From Micrococcus sp. EYE_212 (GTDB lineage: Bacteria > Actinomycetota > Actinomycetes > Actinomycetales > Micrococcaceae): a stretch of 64,000 bases of DNA. Both the position numbers and the translations under genes were made by a program. The number at the start of each line of letters is the position of its first letter. The first letter of the stretch is position 1. Below the pieces are notes generated by a model. The model searched no databases. It was not told where the DNA came from and saw only the letters and a list, made by a program, of their open reading frames with translations. Where the stretch lies: the NCBI RefSeq assembly GCF_023147585.1, contig NZ_JAHXOZ010000001.1, positions 310,001 through 374,000 on the forward strand. Direction: 5' to 3'. Below, piece by piece: positions 55,343 through 63,634 of the stretch.

Positions 55343-55426
55343 GAGTGGGTCTCTTTGCGCGGATGGGTGGTGTAGGAACTTCCATCCTGCGGGAGAGGCC
55401 CGCTCGTCTCATCTCAGCCCGGCCCT

Positions 55427-55454
55427 CGTGCCAAGAACCTCATGACCCACAACA
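55427..55454. repeat. IS terminal inverted repeat, right
   Basis: Reverse complement begins TGTTGTGGGTCATGAGG and pairs with the left end. Confidence 0.8.
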
Positions 55455-55460
55455 CCTAGC
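55455..55460. repeat. Target-site duplication, right copy
   Basis: CCTAGC, identical to 54335-54340. Confidence 0.85.
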
Positions 55461-55481
55461 GAGGACGGGGCCGGCGTCGCC

Positions 55482-56705
55482 TCAGAGGGCCGCGCGGACC
55501 TCCGCCACCGTGGCACCGCGGTAGAGCCGCTCGAAGAGGTCCACGCTCTTCTCGGCGGAGTGCCGCACCGCCTTGGCGTGGGAGGCCTCCCCCATCGTCG
55601 CGCGCTCGGCGGCCGGGAGCTCCAGCACGCGGGCGATCCGCTCCGCGAGCGCGACGTGGTCGCCGGGCGGGAAGAGCCAGCCGTTGACGCCGTCGTCCAC
55701 GAGGTGGGGCAGGGCCAGCGCGTCGGCGAGCACCACCGGGGTGGAGGCGCTCATGGCCTCGAGGGAGACCAGGGACTGCAGCTCCGCGGTGCCGGGCTGG
55801 CAGAAGACGTCCGCGCGCAGGTAGGCCCGGTGCAGCTCCTCCTCGGACACGTGCCCGCGCAGGTGCACGCGCTCCTCCACCCCCTCGGCGGCGATGACCT
55901 CGCGGAGACGGTCGCGCTGCTCGCCGTCGCCCACGATCTCCGCGTGTGCGTCGAGCTCGGGGCGGGTGCGCGCCAGGTGCGCGACGGCCCGGATGAGCAC
56001 CTCCACGTTCTTCTCCACGGCCAGGCGGCCCACGAAGAGGATGACGGGGTGGTCCGGCTTCTCCACGACCTCGCCGGGGGCGAGCTCATAGGCCGCGGCG
56101 TCGATGCCGTTGGAGATCGGCAGGACCCGCTGGAGGCCGGCGTTCTCCGCCATGGCCTTCGCGGCGAGCTCGGTGGGGGTGGTGACCGCGGCACCCTTGC
56201 CCATGAGCCGGCCCATGTCCCTCCACGAGTTCCGGGAGACGATGTCCCGGAACCACTGGGGGAAGGGCAGGAAGGGGTCGAGGTTCTCCGGGATGAAGTG
56301 GTTGGTGGAGACGGTGCGGATGCGGCGCCGCTCGGCCTCGATGATCGCGGCCTCGCCGATGAAGTAGTGGCACTGCGCGTGGACCACGTCCGGCTGGACC
56401 TCGCGGAGGACGCGGCGCATCCCCGACTTCGCGTGCCACGGCATCACGAAGCGGTAGTACTCGTGCGTGAACGCCTTCACGGAGGAGAGCCGGTGCACGG
56501 TGGCCTCAGGGCGGTGCTCGACGGCGTCCGGGCCGGACTCGTTGCGCGCCGCGATCACGTGCACGTCATGGCCGCGGGCGTGCAGCGCACGGGCGAGGCG
56601 GAAGCAGAACACGGCGGCCCCGTTGACGTCCGGGGGGTAGGTGTCCGCGGCGATCAGCACCGTCAGCGGACGGTCCTCGGACTTCCGGGGGGCGCGGTCG
56701 GTCAC
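55482..56705 (-). CDS. GT4-type glycosyltransferase (PimB/MgtA-like)
   Basis: 407 aa GT-B enzyme. N-terminal glycine loop region VLIAADTYPPDVNGAAVFCFRLARALHARGHDVHVI, donor domain VILFVGRLAVEKNVEVLIRA and the closing VSLEAMSASTPVVLADALALPHLVDDGVNGWLF. The pattern is that of actinobacterial mannosyl- or glucosyltransferases acting on membrane lipids (PimB, MgtA), so a glycolipid acceptor is plausible but unproven. The E-x7-E signature reads SLVSLEAM rather than EGFGLPxLE, which is also seen in some lipid glycosyltransferases. The DMT transporter and PgsA-like genes follow on the same strand. Confidence 0.88.
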   Translation of the reverse strand: MTDRAPRKSEDRPLTVLIAADTYPPDVNGAAVFCFRLARALHARGHDVHVIAARNESGPDAVEHRPEATVHRLSSVKAFTHEYYRFVMPWHAKSGMRRVLREVQPDVVHAQCHYFIGEAAIIEAERRRIRTVSTNHFIPENLDPFLPFPQWFRDIVSRNSWRDMGRLMGKGAAVTTPTELAAKAMAENAGLQRVLPISNGIDAAAYELAPGEVVEKPDHPVILFVGRLAVEKNVEVLIRAVAHLARTRPELDAHAEIVGDGEQRDRLREVIAAEGVEERVHLRGHVSEEELHRAYLRADVFCQPGTAELQSLVSLEAMSASTPVVLADALALPHLVDDGVNGWLFPPGDHVALAERIARVLELPAAERATMGEASHAKAVRHSAEKSVDLFERLYRGATVAEVRAAL

Positions 56706-56751
56706 GGGTGACCCTCTCTGGACTCAGGTGGTGCCGGGGATCGGCGTCGGC

Positions 56752-57693
56752 TCAGCGTGCCTCGCGGCGGGCCACCACGTCCGGATGGCTGCGGGAGAGC
56801 TGGATGATGCCCACGGTAGCAACAACGGCGGCGGCCATCAGGGCAGAGGCCACCCACAGGGGCAGGTGGGGGCGCAGTTCGTCCAGCACGGTGACGCCCA
56901 CGAGCACGCCCACCATGGGGTCGACCACGGTCAGCCCCGCCACCACGAGGTCCGGGGGGCCGTAGCGGTAGGCGGTCTGCACGAAGTACACGCCCAGCAG
57001 GGCCGCGGCGGCGAGCACGGCCACTGTGCTCCAGGACGGGAGCCTCCCCTCGAGGATCCGCACCGCGGTGAGGCGCACGCACACGGCCACGAAGCCGTAG
57101 AGCACACCCGCCGCCACGATCGGGACGATCGCGCTCGCCCGCCGGCTCAGCCACGCGGCGGCGAGGGCTCCCGCGGCCACCACGACCCACGCGATCAGCA
57201 CCGTCTCGCGCTCCTGGGCGTCCGTGGGCACGGCGGTCGGCTTGGTGGCCTGCATGGTCACGAGCACGAAGCCCACGGAGCCCGCCATGCACGCCCCGAC
57301 GGCGGCCCACGTGCGCGGACCGATCCGCAGGCGCTCCGTGCGCGCGTGCAGCACTGTGGTGATGGCCACCGCGATCGCGCCGATCGGCTGCACGACGCTC
57401 AGCGGGGCGTTGGCCAGGGCGATCACGTTGAGGGCGATGCCGGCCAGCATGAGCACGCCGCCGAGCAGCCAGACCGGGGAGCGCAGCATGGCCAGGGCCC
57501 CGTGCAGGGCGCCGCGGGCGCGCGCGGCGGTGGGCGTCGTCGTCGCCGGGGCGGGCGGGGCGGCCACCGTGCCGCCCGAGGGGATGGCCGCGGCGGGCGG
57601 CTGCGTGCCGCGCACGCCGGCGGCCTGGCGCTCGCTGCCGAGCGCGAGGAAGAGGGCGCCCACCAGCGCGCACAGGACCGGGATCAGGTACAC
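56752..57693 (-). CDS. DMT superfamily transporter
   Basis: About 313 aa with nine to ten helices in two halves. LSVVQPIGAIAVAITTVL and DLVVAGLTVVDPMVGVLVGVTVLDEL are the paired EamA-type helix motifs. A Pro/Ala/Thr-rich cytoplasmic loop of about 45 residues lies after the first helix. The substrate is unknown. The GTG at 57693 is 7 nt after the pgsA-like stop and has GGGTGAGC upstream. The longer open frame is antisense-like extension. It lies between the PgsA-like and glycosyltransferase genes, suggesting a lipid or envelope precursor role. Confidence 0.83.
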   Translation of the reverse strand: MYLIPVLCALVGALFLALGSERQAAGVRGTQPPAAAIPSGGTVAAPPAPATTTPTAARARGALHGALAMLRSPVWLLGGVLMLAGIALNVIALANAPLSVVQPIGAIAVAITTVLHARTERLRIGPRTWAAVGACMAGSVGFVLVTMQATKPTAVPTDAQERETVLIAWVVVAAGALAAAWLSRRASAIVPIVAAGVLYGFVAVCVRLTAVRILEGRLPSWSTVAVLAAAALLGVYFVQTAYRYGPPDLVVAGLTVVDPMVGVLVGVTVLDELRPHLPLWVASALMAAAVVATVGIIQLSRSHPDVVARREAR

Positions 57694-57700
57694 GGGGTGC

Positions 57701-58342
57701 TCACCCGGCCCACGCCGCGCGGTCGCGGGGATCGACGCCGGCGGCCCGCAGGGCGGCGGCCTTCGCCACGGCACGACGCAGGTAGTCGAGCGTGGCCGCC
57801 ACGTGGAGGATGCTCCCGGCCGCCACGAGCACGAGCGACACGGCGGTCCAGACCGCCGTGTCGGCCTCCGGGACGCGGGAGAGCAGCAGCGCGGGGGCGC
57901 CGGCGAGCAGGATCGCCGTGCGGACCTTGCCCAAGACGGTGACGGTGAGCTCCGGGCTGCCGCGGAACAGCCACGCGGAGACGGCCGCGAGCACCAGGTC
58001 CGGGACGATCACGGCGAGCGCGAACCACAGCGGGGCGATCCCGGTGCCGACGAGCGTGACCGCGACGACCATGAGGGAGAGCCGGTCCGCCGCCGGGTCG
58101 AGCCAGGCGCCGACGGTGGACATCATGTCGAACCGCCGGGCCACGTAGCCGTCCACCCAGTCGGTGCAGGAGAGGACGGCCAGGACGATGAAGGCCGTCA
58201 GGTACTCCCCCGACGTCGTGAGCCACACGAACACGGGCACGAGCCCGAAGCGGGCGAGCGTGATGAGGTTCGGCAGCGTCAACCAGTCCTCGCGCACGGT
58301 GTACGCATGCCCTTCCCGCAGGCCGGCATCGATCAGGCGCAT
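57701..58342 (-). CDS. CDP-alcohol phosphatidyltransferase (PgsA-like)
   Basis: 213 aa membrane enzyme. The full family motif is present: D61-x2-D64-G65-x2-A68-R69-x8-G78-x3-D82-x3-D86 (from CTDWVDGYVARR to AWLDPAADR). It transfers a phosphatidyl group from CDP-diacylglycerol to an alcohol (glycerol 3-phosphate, inositol phosphate or a phosphatidylglycerol). Which of these cannot be told from the motif. GGAG precedes the ATG. It is followed closely by the DMT gene. Confidence 0.9.
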   Translation of the reverse strand: MRLIDAGLREGHAYTVREDWLTLPNLITLARFGLVPVFVWLTTSGEYLTAFIVLAVLSCTDWVDGYVARRFDMMSTVGAWLDPAADRLSLMVVAVTLVGTGIAPLWFALAVIVPDLVLAAVSAWLFRGSPELTVTVLGKVRTAILLAGAPALLLSRVPEADTAVWTAVSLVLVAAGSILHVAATLDYLRRAVAKAAALRAAGVDPRDRAAWAG

Positions 58343-58390
58343 CGCTCACTCCAGGGACGTCGGGCGGGTTCGGGACCACCCTACCGACGA

Positions 58391-58422
58391 CGACGCCCCG
58401 ATCCGCGCGGATCGGGGCGTCG
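58391..58422 (-). terminator. Terminator of the holin-like gene
   Basis: Perfect 14-bp stem (58391-58404 with 58409-58422) and a GCGC tetraloop, 27 nt after the holin-like gene's stop. No U-tract. Confidence 0.8.
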
Positions 58423-58449
58423 ACGTCGTGGGGCCGCGGCCCCGGAGGA

Positions 58450-59451
58450 TCAGTCGCGCTTCCTGTCCTTCGTACCGAGGCGGGTGGCCAGGACGGCGAA
58501 CGCGGTGGAGGAGGCGCCCAGGAGGGCCAGCGGCTGCCAGCGGTCCTTCACGTAGTCCTCGGCGGCGGCGGCCTGCTCGCCGGCGCGCGCGGCACCGGTG
58601 TACGGGGCGGTCTGGTCCAGGGCGTGCGCGGTGTCCGGGGTGGCGCCACGGCCCTTGCGCTGCGCGGTGAACGCGGCGATCTGGCCCTTCACGGAGGCGC
58701 GCTCGTCCAGGCCGGAGCGGATGTCGCCCAGGTGACGGCGGCGCAGGTCGGCGCGACGGCGGACCTCGTCCTCGGAGGCGGAGCCCTGCTCGGGATGCGG
58801 GGCGGCCTCGCCGCGCTTCTCCGCCTTCTTGTTCTCCTCCTGCTCGATCTTCTTCCGCTCGGCCTCGCGCTGCTTCTCGATGCGCTTGGCCTCGGCACGC
58901 TCCGCCTTGAGGCGGTCGTACTCGGCGGGGTCGAAGTCGTTGCCCTCCTTGAGGTAGCCGAGGTCGTACTCGAGGTTGCGGATGGTCTCGGCGGGCACGA
59001 GGGGCATGGCGCCCTTGACCTGCATGGCACCGATGCCGGCGAAGAGGAGGCCGAGCACCAGGAACGCGAGCGCCACCATGAGGGCGGGGAACCAGAACTG
59101 CGGGTCGGCGAATGCGCCGATGAGCGCCACCACGAGGGCGACGAGCACGAGGGCGAGGAAGAAGAGGCCGACGAGGGCCAGGGCGGCGCCGATGCCGGCC
59201 TTCTTGCCGGTGCCCTTGAGCTGACCCTTGGCGAGCGCGAGCTCGTCCTTGAGCTGCAGGGGCAGGAGGCGCACGACGGCGGCCAGGAGGTCAGAGAGGG
59301 AGCTGGCGCGCGTCTGGGCGGTGACCGGCGTGGTGGGGCGCGGGGCGCCGGCGGTGCGGGCCGTGCTCCCGGGGTCGGTGGTGGCGGCCGAGGTGGCCGG
59401 GCGCGGCGCGTCGACCCTCAGCGAGTCGGCGGCAGGGGCCTGATGGGACAT
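58450..59451 (-). CDS. Phage holin superfamily III-like (Holin-X) membrane protein
   Basis: 333 aa. An N-terminal Ala/Pro/Thr-rich stretch is followed by the Holin-X-type core: SLSDLLAAVVRLLPLQLKDELALAKGQLKGTGKKAGIGAALALVGLFFLALVLVALVVAL, with two adjacent helices and the YDLGYLKEG motif. A highly charged coiled-coil region (about residues 180-215, ERAEAKRIEKQREAERKKIEQ) and a C-terminal hydrophobic patch complete it. In actinobacteria these are chromosomal envelope proteins, not phage lysis genes. No phage genes lie nearby. GGAAGG precedes the ATG. Confidence 0.82.
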   Translation of the reverse strand: MSHQAPAADSLRVDAPRPATSAATTDPGSTARTAGAPRPTTPVTAQTRASSLSDLLAAVVRLLPLQLKDELALAKGQLKGTGKKAGIGAALALVGLFFLALVLVALVVALIGAFADPQFWFPALMVALAFLVLGLLFAGIGAMQVKGAMPLVPAETIRNLEYDLGYLKEGNDFDPAEYDRLKAERAEAKRIEKQREAERKKIEQEENKKAEKRGEAAPHPEQGSASEDEVRRRADLRRRHLGDIRSGLDERASVKGQIAAFTAQRKGRGATPDTAHALDQTAPYTGAARAGEQAAAAEDYVKDRWQPLALLGASSTAFAVLATRLGTKDRKRD

Positions 59452-59535
59452 GGGGTCATGCCTTCCGTGTGGTGCGGCGGAGGAGCGGCCGAAGCCAGGC
59501 GGCGGCCTCGTGAGGTGTTCGGATCAAAGTTATCA

Positions 59536-59567
59536 CCGCCCGCCTCCGCGAGAGCGGGGGCGGGCGG
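59536..59567 (-). terminator. Terminator of the aldo/keto reductase gene
   Basis: A 14-bp stem (59536-59549 with 59554-59567, one non-Watson-Crick pair) with a GAGA loop, followed on the minus strand by a T-containing stretch (TGATAACTTTGATCC). The TAACTT in that stretch may also be the -10 of the holin-like gene. Confidence 0.7.
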
Positions 59568-59619
59568 CGGGCGGCGGGCGCAGGCGACGACGGGGGCCGC
59601 GACCGGCTGAGTCGACGGG

Positions 59620-60456
59620 TCAGAAGTCGATGTCCGCCGGGTCCGGGCCGATGCGGCCGTCGGCGCGGTCGAGGCCGTCGATGCGGGCGATCTCGTCCTC
59701 GCTCAGCCGCACGTCCGCGGCGGCGAGGTTGGAGGCGATGCGCTCGGGCGTGACCGACTTGGGGATCACCACGTTGCCGATCGCGAGGTGCCATGCGAGG
59801 ACCACCTGGGCCGGCGTCGCGCCGTGGGCCTCCGCGATCTCGGTGATCACCGGGTCCTCCAGGACGTCCCCGCCCTGGCCCAGCGGGGACCACGCCTCGG
59901 TGAGCATGCCGCTGCGCTCGCCGAATGCGCGCAGGTCCCGCTGCTGCCAGTAGGGGTGCAGCTCGATCTGGTGGATCACCGGGGTCACGCCCGTGGCCTC
60001 GATGATCTCCTCGAGCTGGGCCTGCGGGAAGTTGGAGACGCCGATCGAGCGGACCCTGCCCTGGCGCTGCGCCTCGATGAGGGCCTTCCAGGTCTCCACG
60101 TACTTCCCCTGGGACGGCTTGGCCCAGTGGATCAGCCAGAGGTCCACGTAGTCCGTGCCGAGCTTCTCCAGGGACACGTCGAGCGCGGCGAGCGCCTCCT
60201 CGTACCCCTGGTCCGAGTTCCACACCTTCGTGGTGACGAACAGCTCCTCGCGCGGGACGCCGGCGGCCGCGATCGCGCGGCCCACGCCCTCCTCGTTGCC
60301 GTAGATCGCGGCGGTGTCGATGTGGCGGTAGCCGGCCTGGACGGCCTGCTTCACGACCTCGGCGGCCACCTCGTCCTCGACGCGCCACACGCCGTAGCCG
60401 AGCTGGGGGATGGACTGGCCGTCGTGGAAGGGGACGGCGGGGACGGCGGTCGTCAT
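59620..60456 (-). CDS. Aldo/keto reductase (AKR5-type)
   Basis: 278 aa NADPH-dependent reductase. The catalytic tetrad is complete: Asp47 and Tyr52 in HIDTAAIYGNE, Lys77 in TTKVW and His110 in LIHW. The cofactor end IPKSVTPERIASNL is present. It resembles 2,5-diketo-D-gluconate reductase-like enzymes, but the physiological substrate is uncertain and may be methylglyoxal or other aldehydes. AGAGGAGAG precedes the ATG. It lies next to the SDR gene, probably part of a redox/detoxification pair. Confidence 0.93.
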   Translation of the reverse strand: MTTAVPAVPFHDGQSIPQLGYGVWRVEDEVAAEVVKQAVQAGYRHIDTAAIYGNEEGVGRAIAAAGVPREELFVTTKVWNSDQGYEEALAALDVSLEKLGTDYVDLWLIHWAKPSQGKYVETWKALIEAQRQGRVRSIGVSNFPQAQLEEIIEATGVTPVIHQIELHPYWQQRDLRAFGERSGMLTEAWSPLGQGGDVLEDPVITEIAEAHGATPAQVVLAWHLAIGNVVIPKSVTPERIASNLAAADVRLSEDEIARIDGLDRADGRIGPDPADIDF

Positions 60457-60561
60457 GGTGCTCTCCTCTGGTTCGTGATGCTGGTCTCGGTGGCTGACTC
60501 TACGACCCGCGCGTCCGTGGCGCTGACGACGTCGCGCGGAGGCCGCTCACGGCGGGGAACG

Positions 60562-61488
60562 TCACGGGGTGGGGGTGCCGCCGTTCGCGTTCAGCGTGTC
60601 CCCCGTGACGTAGCTGGACTCGCCCGAGGCGAGGAACACGTAGGCGGGGGCCATCTCCACCGGCTGGCCGGCGCGGCCGGTCGGGGTGTCCTGGCCGAAC
60701 TCCACGAGCTTGTCCATCGGCTGGCCGTAGGAGACCTGGAGGACGGTCCAGATCGGGCCCGGGGCCACCGCGTTCACGCGGATGCCCTTCTCCGCGACCT
60801 GCTGGGCGAGGCCCTTGGTGAAGTTGTTGATCGCGGCCTTCGTGGCGGCGTAGTCCAGGATCATCGGGTTCGGGTTGTAAGCCTGCACCGAGGTGGTGTT
60901 CACGATCGCGCTGCCCGGGCCCATGTGCTTCAGCGCCGCACGCGAGAGGGTGAACATCGAGAGGATGTTGATCTGGAACGTCTCGAGCACCTGCTGGTCG
61001 GTGAGCGTCTCCAGGCTGTCGGAGATCAGCTGCTGGCCGGCGTTGTTGACCAGGATGTCCAGACCCCCGAGGCCCTGCACGGCCTCGTCCACGAGCCCGT
61101 TGCGGTAGTCCTCGTCCAGCAGGCTGCCGGGCAGGGCGACGGCGGTCCGGCCCGCCTCCTCGATCGCCTTCAGGACGCGGTCCGCGTCGGGCTGCTCCTC
61201 GGGCAGATAGGCGATGGCGACGTCGGCGCCCTCGCGGGCGAACGCGACGGCGACGGCGGCGCCGATGCCCGAATCGCCGCCCGTGATGAGGGCCCGGCGT
61301 CCCTCGAGGCGGCCCTTGCCCACGTAGGACTCCAGGCCGATGTCCGGCACCGGATCCGTCATGATGTCCAGGCCGGGCGCGTCCTGACGCTGCTCCGGCG
61401 GGGAGACCTTCGGATGGCGGGTGCTCGGATCGTCGTGGGCGAGCTGCGAGCCCTGCACGGGGCTGTCCTTCTGGTTCGTCTCGGTCAT
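60562..61488 (-). CDS. Short-chain dehydrogenase/reductase (YhdF/YghA-like)
   Basis: 308 aa. The N-terminal extension with HPKVSPPEQRQDAPGLDIMTDPVPD is characteristic of the YghA/YhdF subgroup. The cofactor loop ITGGDSGIGAAVA (about residues 68-80), NNAG, the active-site YAATK with the preceding serine in TTSVQAYN, and the C-terminal VTGDTLNANGG are all present. A NAD(P)-dependent alcohol/aldehyde reduction is likely, possibly stress-related. TAGCGT sits 7 nt before the ATG (leaderless layout). Confidence 0.93.
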   Translation of the reverse strand: MTETNQKDSPVQGSQLAHDDPSTRHPKVSPPEQRQDAPGLDIMTDPVPDIGLESYVGKGRLEGRRALITGGDSGIGAAVAVAFAREGADVAIAYLPEEQPDADRVLKAIEEAGRTAVALPGSLLDEDYRNGLVDEAVQGLGGLDILVNNAGQQLISDSLETLTDQQVLETFQINILSMFTLSRAALKHMGPGSAIVNTTSVQAYNPNPMILDYAATKAAINNFTKGLAQQVAEKGIRVNAVAPGPIWTVLQVSYGQPMDKLVEFGQDTPTGRAGQPVEMAPAYVFLASGESSYVTGDTLNANGGTPTP

Positions 61489-61495
61489 GGCCTCG

Positions 61496-61501
61496 ACGCT
61501 A
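61496..61501 (-). promoter_or_regulatory. -10 box of the SDR gene (leaderless type)
   Basis: TAGCGT, 7 nt before the ATG at 61488. Confidence 0.45.
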
Positions 61502-61563
61502 CGCCGCGGATGCGGGGTGGTGGCAAGGGTGGGCGGGCCACCGGATCGAGGGGCCGGCGCAGG

Positions 61564-62520
61564 TCAGTCCGCACCGCGCAGCCCCGCCAGGGCGCCCCGG
61601 TGGCGCAGCACGTGCAGGTCCCACCGCTCGCTGAGGCGTTCGAAGATCCCGATGCCGCGCATCGAGTTGCCGCGCTCGTCGAGGCGGGGGGACCACGTGG
61701 CGATCCCGACGGCGCCGGGCACCGCGCCCAGCAGGGCCCCCGAGACGCCGCTCTTGGCCGGCACGCCGACCTCGGCCACCCACTGGCCGGTGGCGTCGTA
61801 CATGCCGCACGTGAGCATGACGGAGAGGGACTGCTCGGCCACCCACTCCTGCAGCACGCGCTCCCCCGTGAGCGGGTTGACCCCACCGGCGGCGAGCGTG
61901 GCGCCCATGACCGCCAGCTGCGGCGCGGTGACGAGGATCGAGCACTGCGTGAGGTAGCCGTCCACGGCCTCTCGGGCCTCGATGGGCAGCACGCCCGGGT
62001 CGGCCAGCAGGTGGGCGAGGCCCAGGTTCCGGTCGGCCCGCGCGCTCTCCGCCGCGCGGACGCCCTCGGACACCTCGAGGCGGGCCCCGGCCATCGCGCT
62101 GTAGCGGTCCAGGAGCAGCCCCGCACGCGTCTGGGCGTCCTTCCCGGGGACGAGGGCGTGGGCCATGATCGCGCCCGCGTTGATGAGGGGGTTGTACGGG
62201 CGGCCGTCGTCGTGGAGGGAGAGGTGGTTGAACGCCTCCCCCGAGGGCTCGACGCCGACGTGCTCGAGCACCGCGTCCAGGCCGACCTCCTCGAGGACCA
62301 CCGCGTAGGTGAGGGCCTTGGAGACCGACTGCAGGGCGAACGCGTGCTCGGCCTCCCCCGCCGAGGCCTGGTGCCCGTCCACCGTGCAGACGGCGGCGGC
62401 CAGGCCGTCCCGCTGCTGGCCGGCGACGTCGTCCAGGTAGTCGGACGTCTCCCCCGAGCGGTCCGGCTCGACCTCCTCGAGCGCGGCGGTGAGAGCGGCG
62501 TCGAGACGGTCGGTGTCCAT
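61564..62520 (-). CDS. glsA: Glutaminase
   Basis: 318 aa serine-dependent, beta-lactamase-fold glutaminase converting glutamine to glutamate. The catalytic S-x-x-K is at Ser65-Lys68 (FALQSVSKALTYA). NPLINAGAIMAHAL, RNLGLAHLL, LAVMGATLAAGGVNPLTGERV and VPAKSGVSGALLGAVPG are standard GlsA blocks. The ATG at 62520 lies 7 nt after TAGGCT. It diverges from the channel gene. Confidence 0.95.
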   Translation of the reverse strand: MDTDRLDAALTAALEEVEPDRSGETSDYLDDVAGQQRDGLAAAVCTVDGHQASAGEAEHAFALQSVSKALTYAVVLEEVGLDAVLEHVGVEPSGEAFNHLSLHDDGRPYNPLINAGAIMAHALVPGKDAQTRAGLLLDRYSAMAGARLEVSEGVRAAESARADRNLGLAHLLADPGVLPIEAREAVDGYLTQCSILVTAPQLAVMGATLAAGGVNPLTGERVLQEWVAEQSLSVMLTCGMYDATGQWVAEVGVPAKSGVSGALLGAVPGAVGIATWSPRLDERGNSMRGIGIFERLSERWDLHVLRHRGALAGLRGAD

Positions 62521-62527
62521 GCCGGGC

Positions 62528-62533
62528 AGCCTA
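62528..62533 (-). promoter_or_regulatory. -10 box of glsA (leaderless type)
   Basis: TAGGCT with CTAG at 62531-62534, 7 nt before the glsA ATG. Confidence 0.55.
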
Positions 62534-62553
62534 GTGGACGGGCCCTCGGTGGC

Positions 62554-62559
62554 TAGGGT
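62554..62559 (+). promoter_or_regulatory. Candidate -10 box of the ion-channel gene
   Basis: TAGGGT with CTAG at 62553-62556. Leader of about 28 nt containing GAGAGG before the GTG at 62594. Confidence 0.45.
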
Positions 62560-62593
62560 GGGGGCATCCGTCCGCCCGTCGAGAGGCAGTCCC

Positions 62594-63634
62594 GTGTCCC
62601 GCGCCGACGTCACGACCATCCCTCCCGAGAGGTCCCGGCGGGTGCTGGCGGCCGAGGCGCTGGCCGCGCGGTGGGACCGGCCGATGGGCATGCTGGGCGT
62701 GCTCTTCCTGTTCGTGGTGCTGGGCCAGCTGCTCGTCACGGAGCCGCGCTGGGCTGCGGTGCTCACCTGGCTGGGCTGGGCGTTCTGGGCGGTGTTCCTC
62801 GGCGAGTTCCTGCTGCACGCCTACATCGCCCGGTTCAGCACGGAGTTCTGGAAGCGGAACTGGTGGCAGGTCGTGTTCATGCTGGTCCCGTTCCTGCGGT
62901 TCTTCCGGGCGCTGCAGGCGCTGCGGCTGGTCCGGCTCGCCCGGCTCTCACGGGTGGCGCGCGTCGGCGGCATCCTCTCGGCCGGCATCCGCGGCTCCCG
63001 TTCCGCCGGGCGCCTGCTCTCCAGTCGCCTGGCGTGGCTGGCGGCGGTGACCGCCGTCGTGATCCTGGCCGCGAGCCAGCTGCTCTACGCCCTCGAGGCC
63101 GTGGAGGACTACACCGACGCGCTGTACCAGACGGCCATGGCCACCATCACGGGCTCGGGCATCTCGGCGGACCACCCGGGGGCACGCGTGCTATCGGTGG
63201 CGCTCGCCGTCTACTCCGTGGCGGTGTTCGCCACCCTGGCCGGCTCCCTGGGCGCGTACTTCCTGCGGGGCGACGAGGCGAAGGAGCACGAGCGCGCCCG
63301 GCAGGACGAGGGGCTCGCCGCGGAGACCGCGGCCCGGCGGGCGGCCCGCGGACCAGGTCGACGGCGTCACCGTGCGGGCCGGACCTCGTCCTCCACGACC
63401 CACTTGTGGTTCTTCATGGTCATCCCGTCGGCCGTGGTGACGTCCACCATGGAGACCGTCTCCTCCGAGATCCCGGAGATCGTGGCCCCCGCACCCTTCA
63501 TCCCGGTCATGTGGTCGGCGGCCATGACGGCGGTGTCGCCGACGTGGAGGTCGTCGTCGTGGACGCCCTCCAGCTCCTCCTGCACGACCCACTTGTGGGC
63601 CGTGACCTTCTCGCCGCCGTCCGTGGGGGTGTAG
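62594..63634 (+). CDS. Voltage-gated-like ion channel/ion transporter
   Basis: 346 aa as read, with homology ending near residue 255. Four to six hydrophobic segments include an S4-like arginine ladder (FLRFFRALQALRLVRLARLSRVARVG, about residues 95-120) and a pore-like hairpin between two helices. The filter position reads TITGSG instead of the potassium signature TVGYG, so ion selectivity is unclear. The start is a GTG at 62594 with GAGAGG upstream. The last 90 or so codons run antisense through the YdhK gene and have no domain character. The native stop seems to have been lost. Confidence 0.75.
   Translation: MSRADVTTIPPERSRRVLAAEALAARWDRPMGMLGVLFLFVVLGQLLVTEPRWAAVLTWLGWAFWAVFLGEFLLHAYIARFSTEFWKRNWWQVVFMLVPFLRFFRALQALRLVRLARLSRVARVGGILSAGIRGSRSAGRLLSSRLAWLAAVTAVVILAASQLLYALEAVEDYTDALYQTAMATITGSGISADHPGARVLSVALAVYSVAVFATLAGSLGAYFLRGDEAKEHERARQDEGLAAETAARRAARGPGRRRHRAGRTSSSTTHLWFFMVIPSAVVTSTMETVSSEIPEIVAPAPFIPVMWSAAMTAVSPTWRSSSWTPSSSSCTTHLWAVTFSPPSVGV

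Larger units (their letters stand above)
54341..55454 (-). mobile_element. IS481-family insertion sequence, 1114 bp
   Basis: Boundaries are set by 28-bp inverted repeats (54341-54368 and 55427-55454, TGT...ACA ends, 20/28 identical) and by a perfect 6-bp direct duplication CCTAGC on both sides. The single transposase gene fills most of it and is frameshifted. It inserted between the CAU tRNA and a glycosyltransferase gene. The perfect duplication suggests a fairly recent, simple transposition. Confidence 0.9.

Noticed and set aside
58450-59451. Prophage lysis module based on the holin-like gene
   Set aside because: No endolysin, integrase or structural phage genes nearby. Holin-X-type proteins are common chromosomal genes in actinobacteria.
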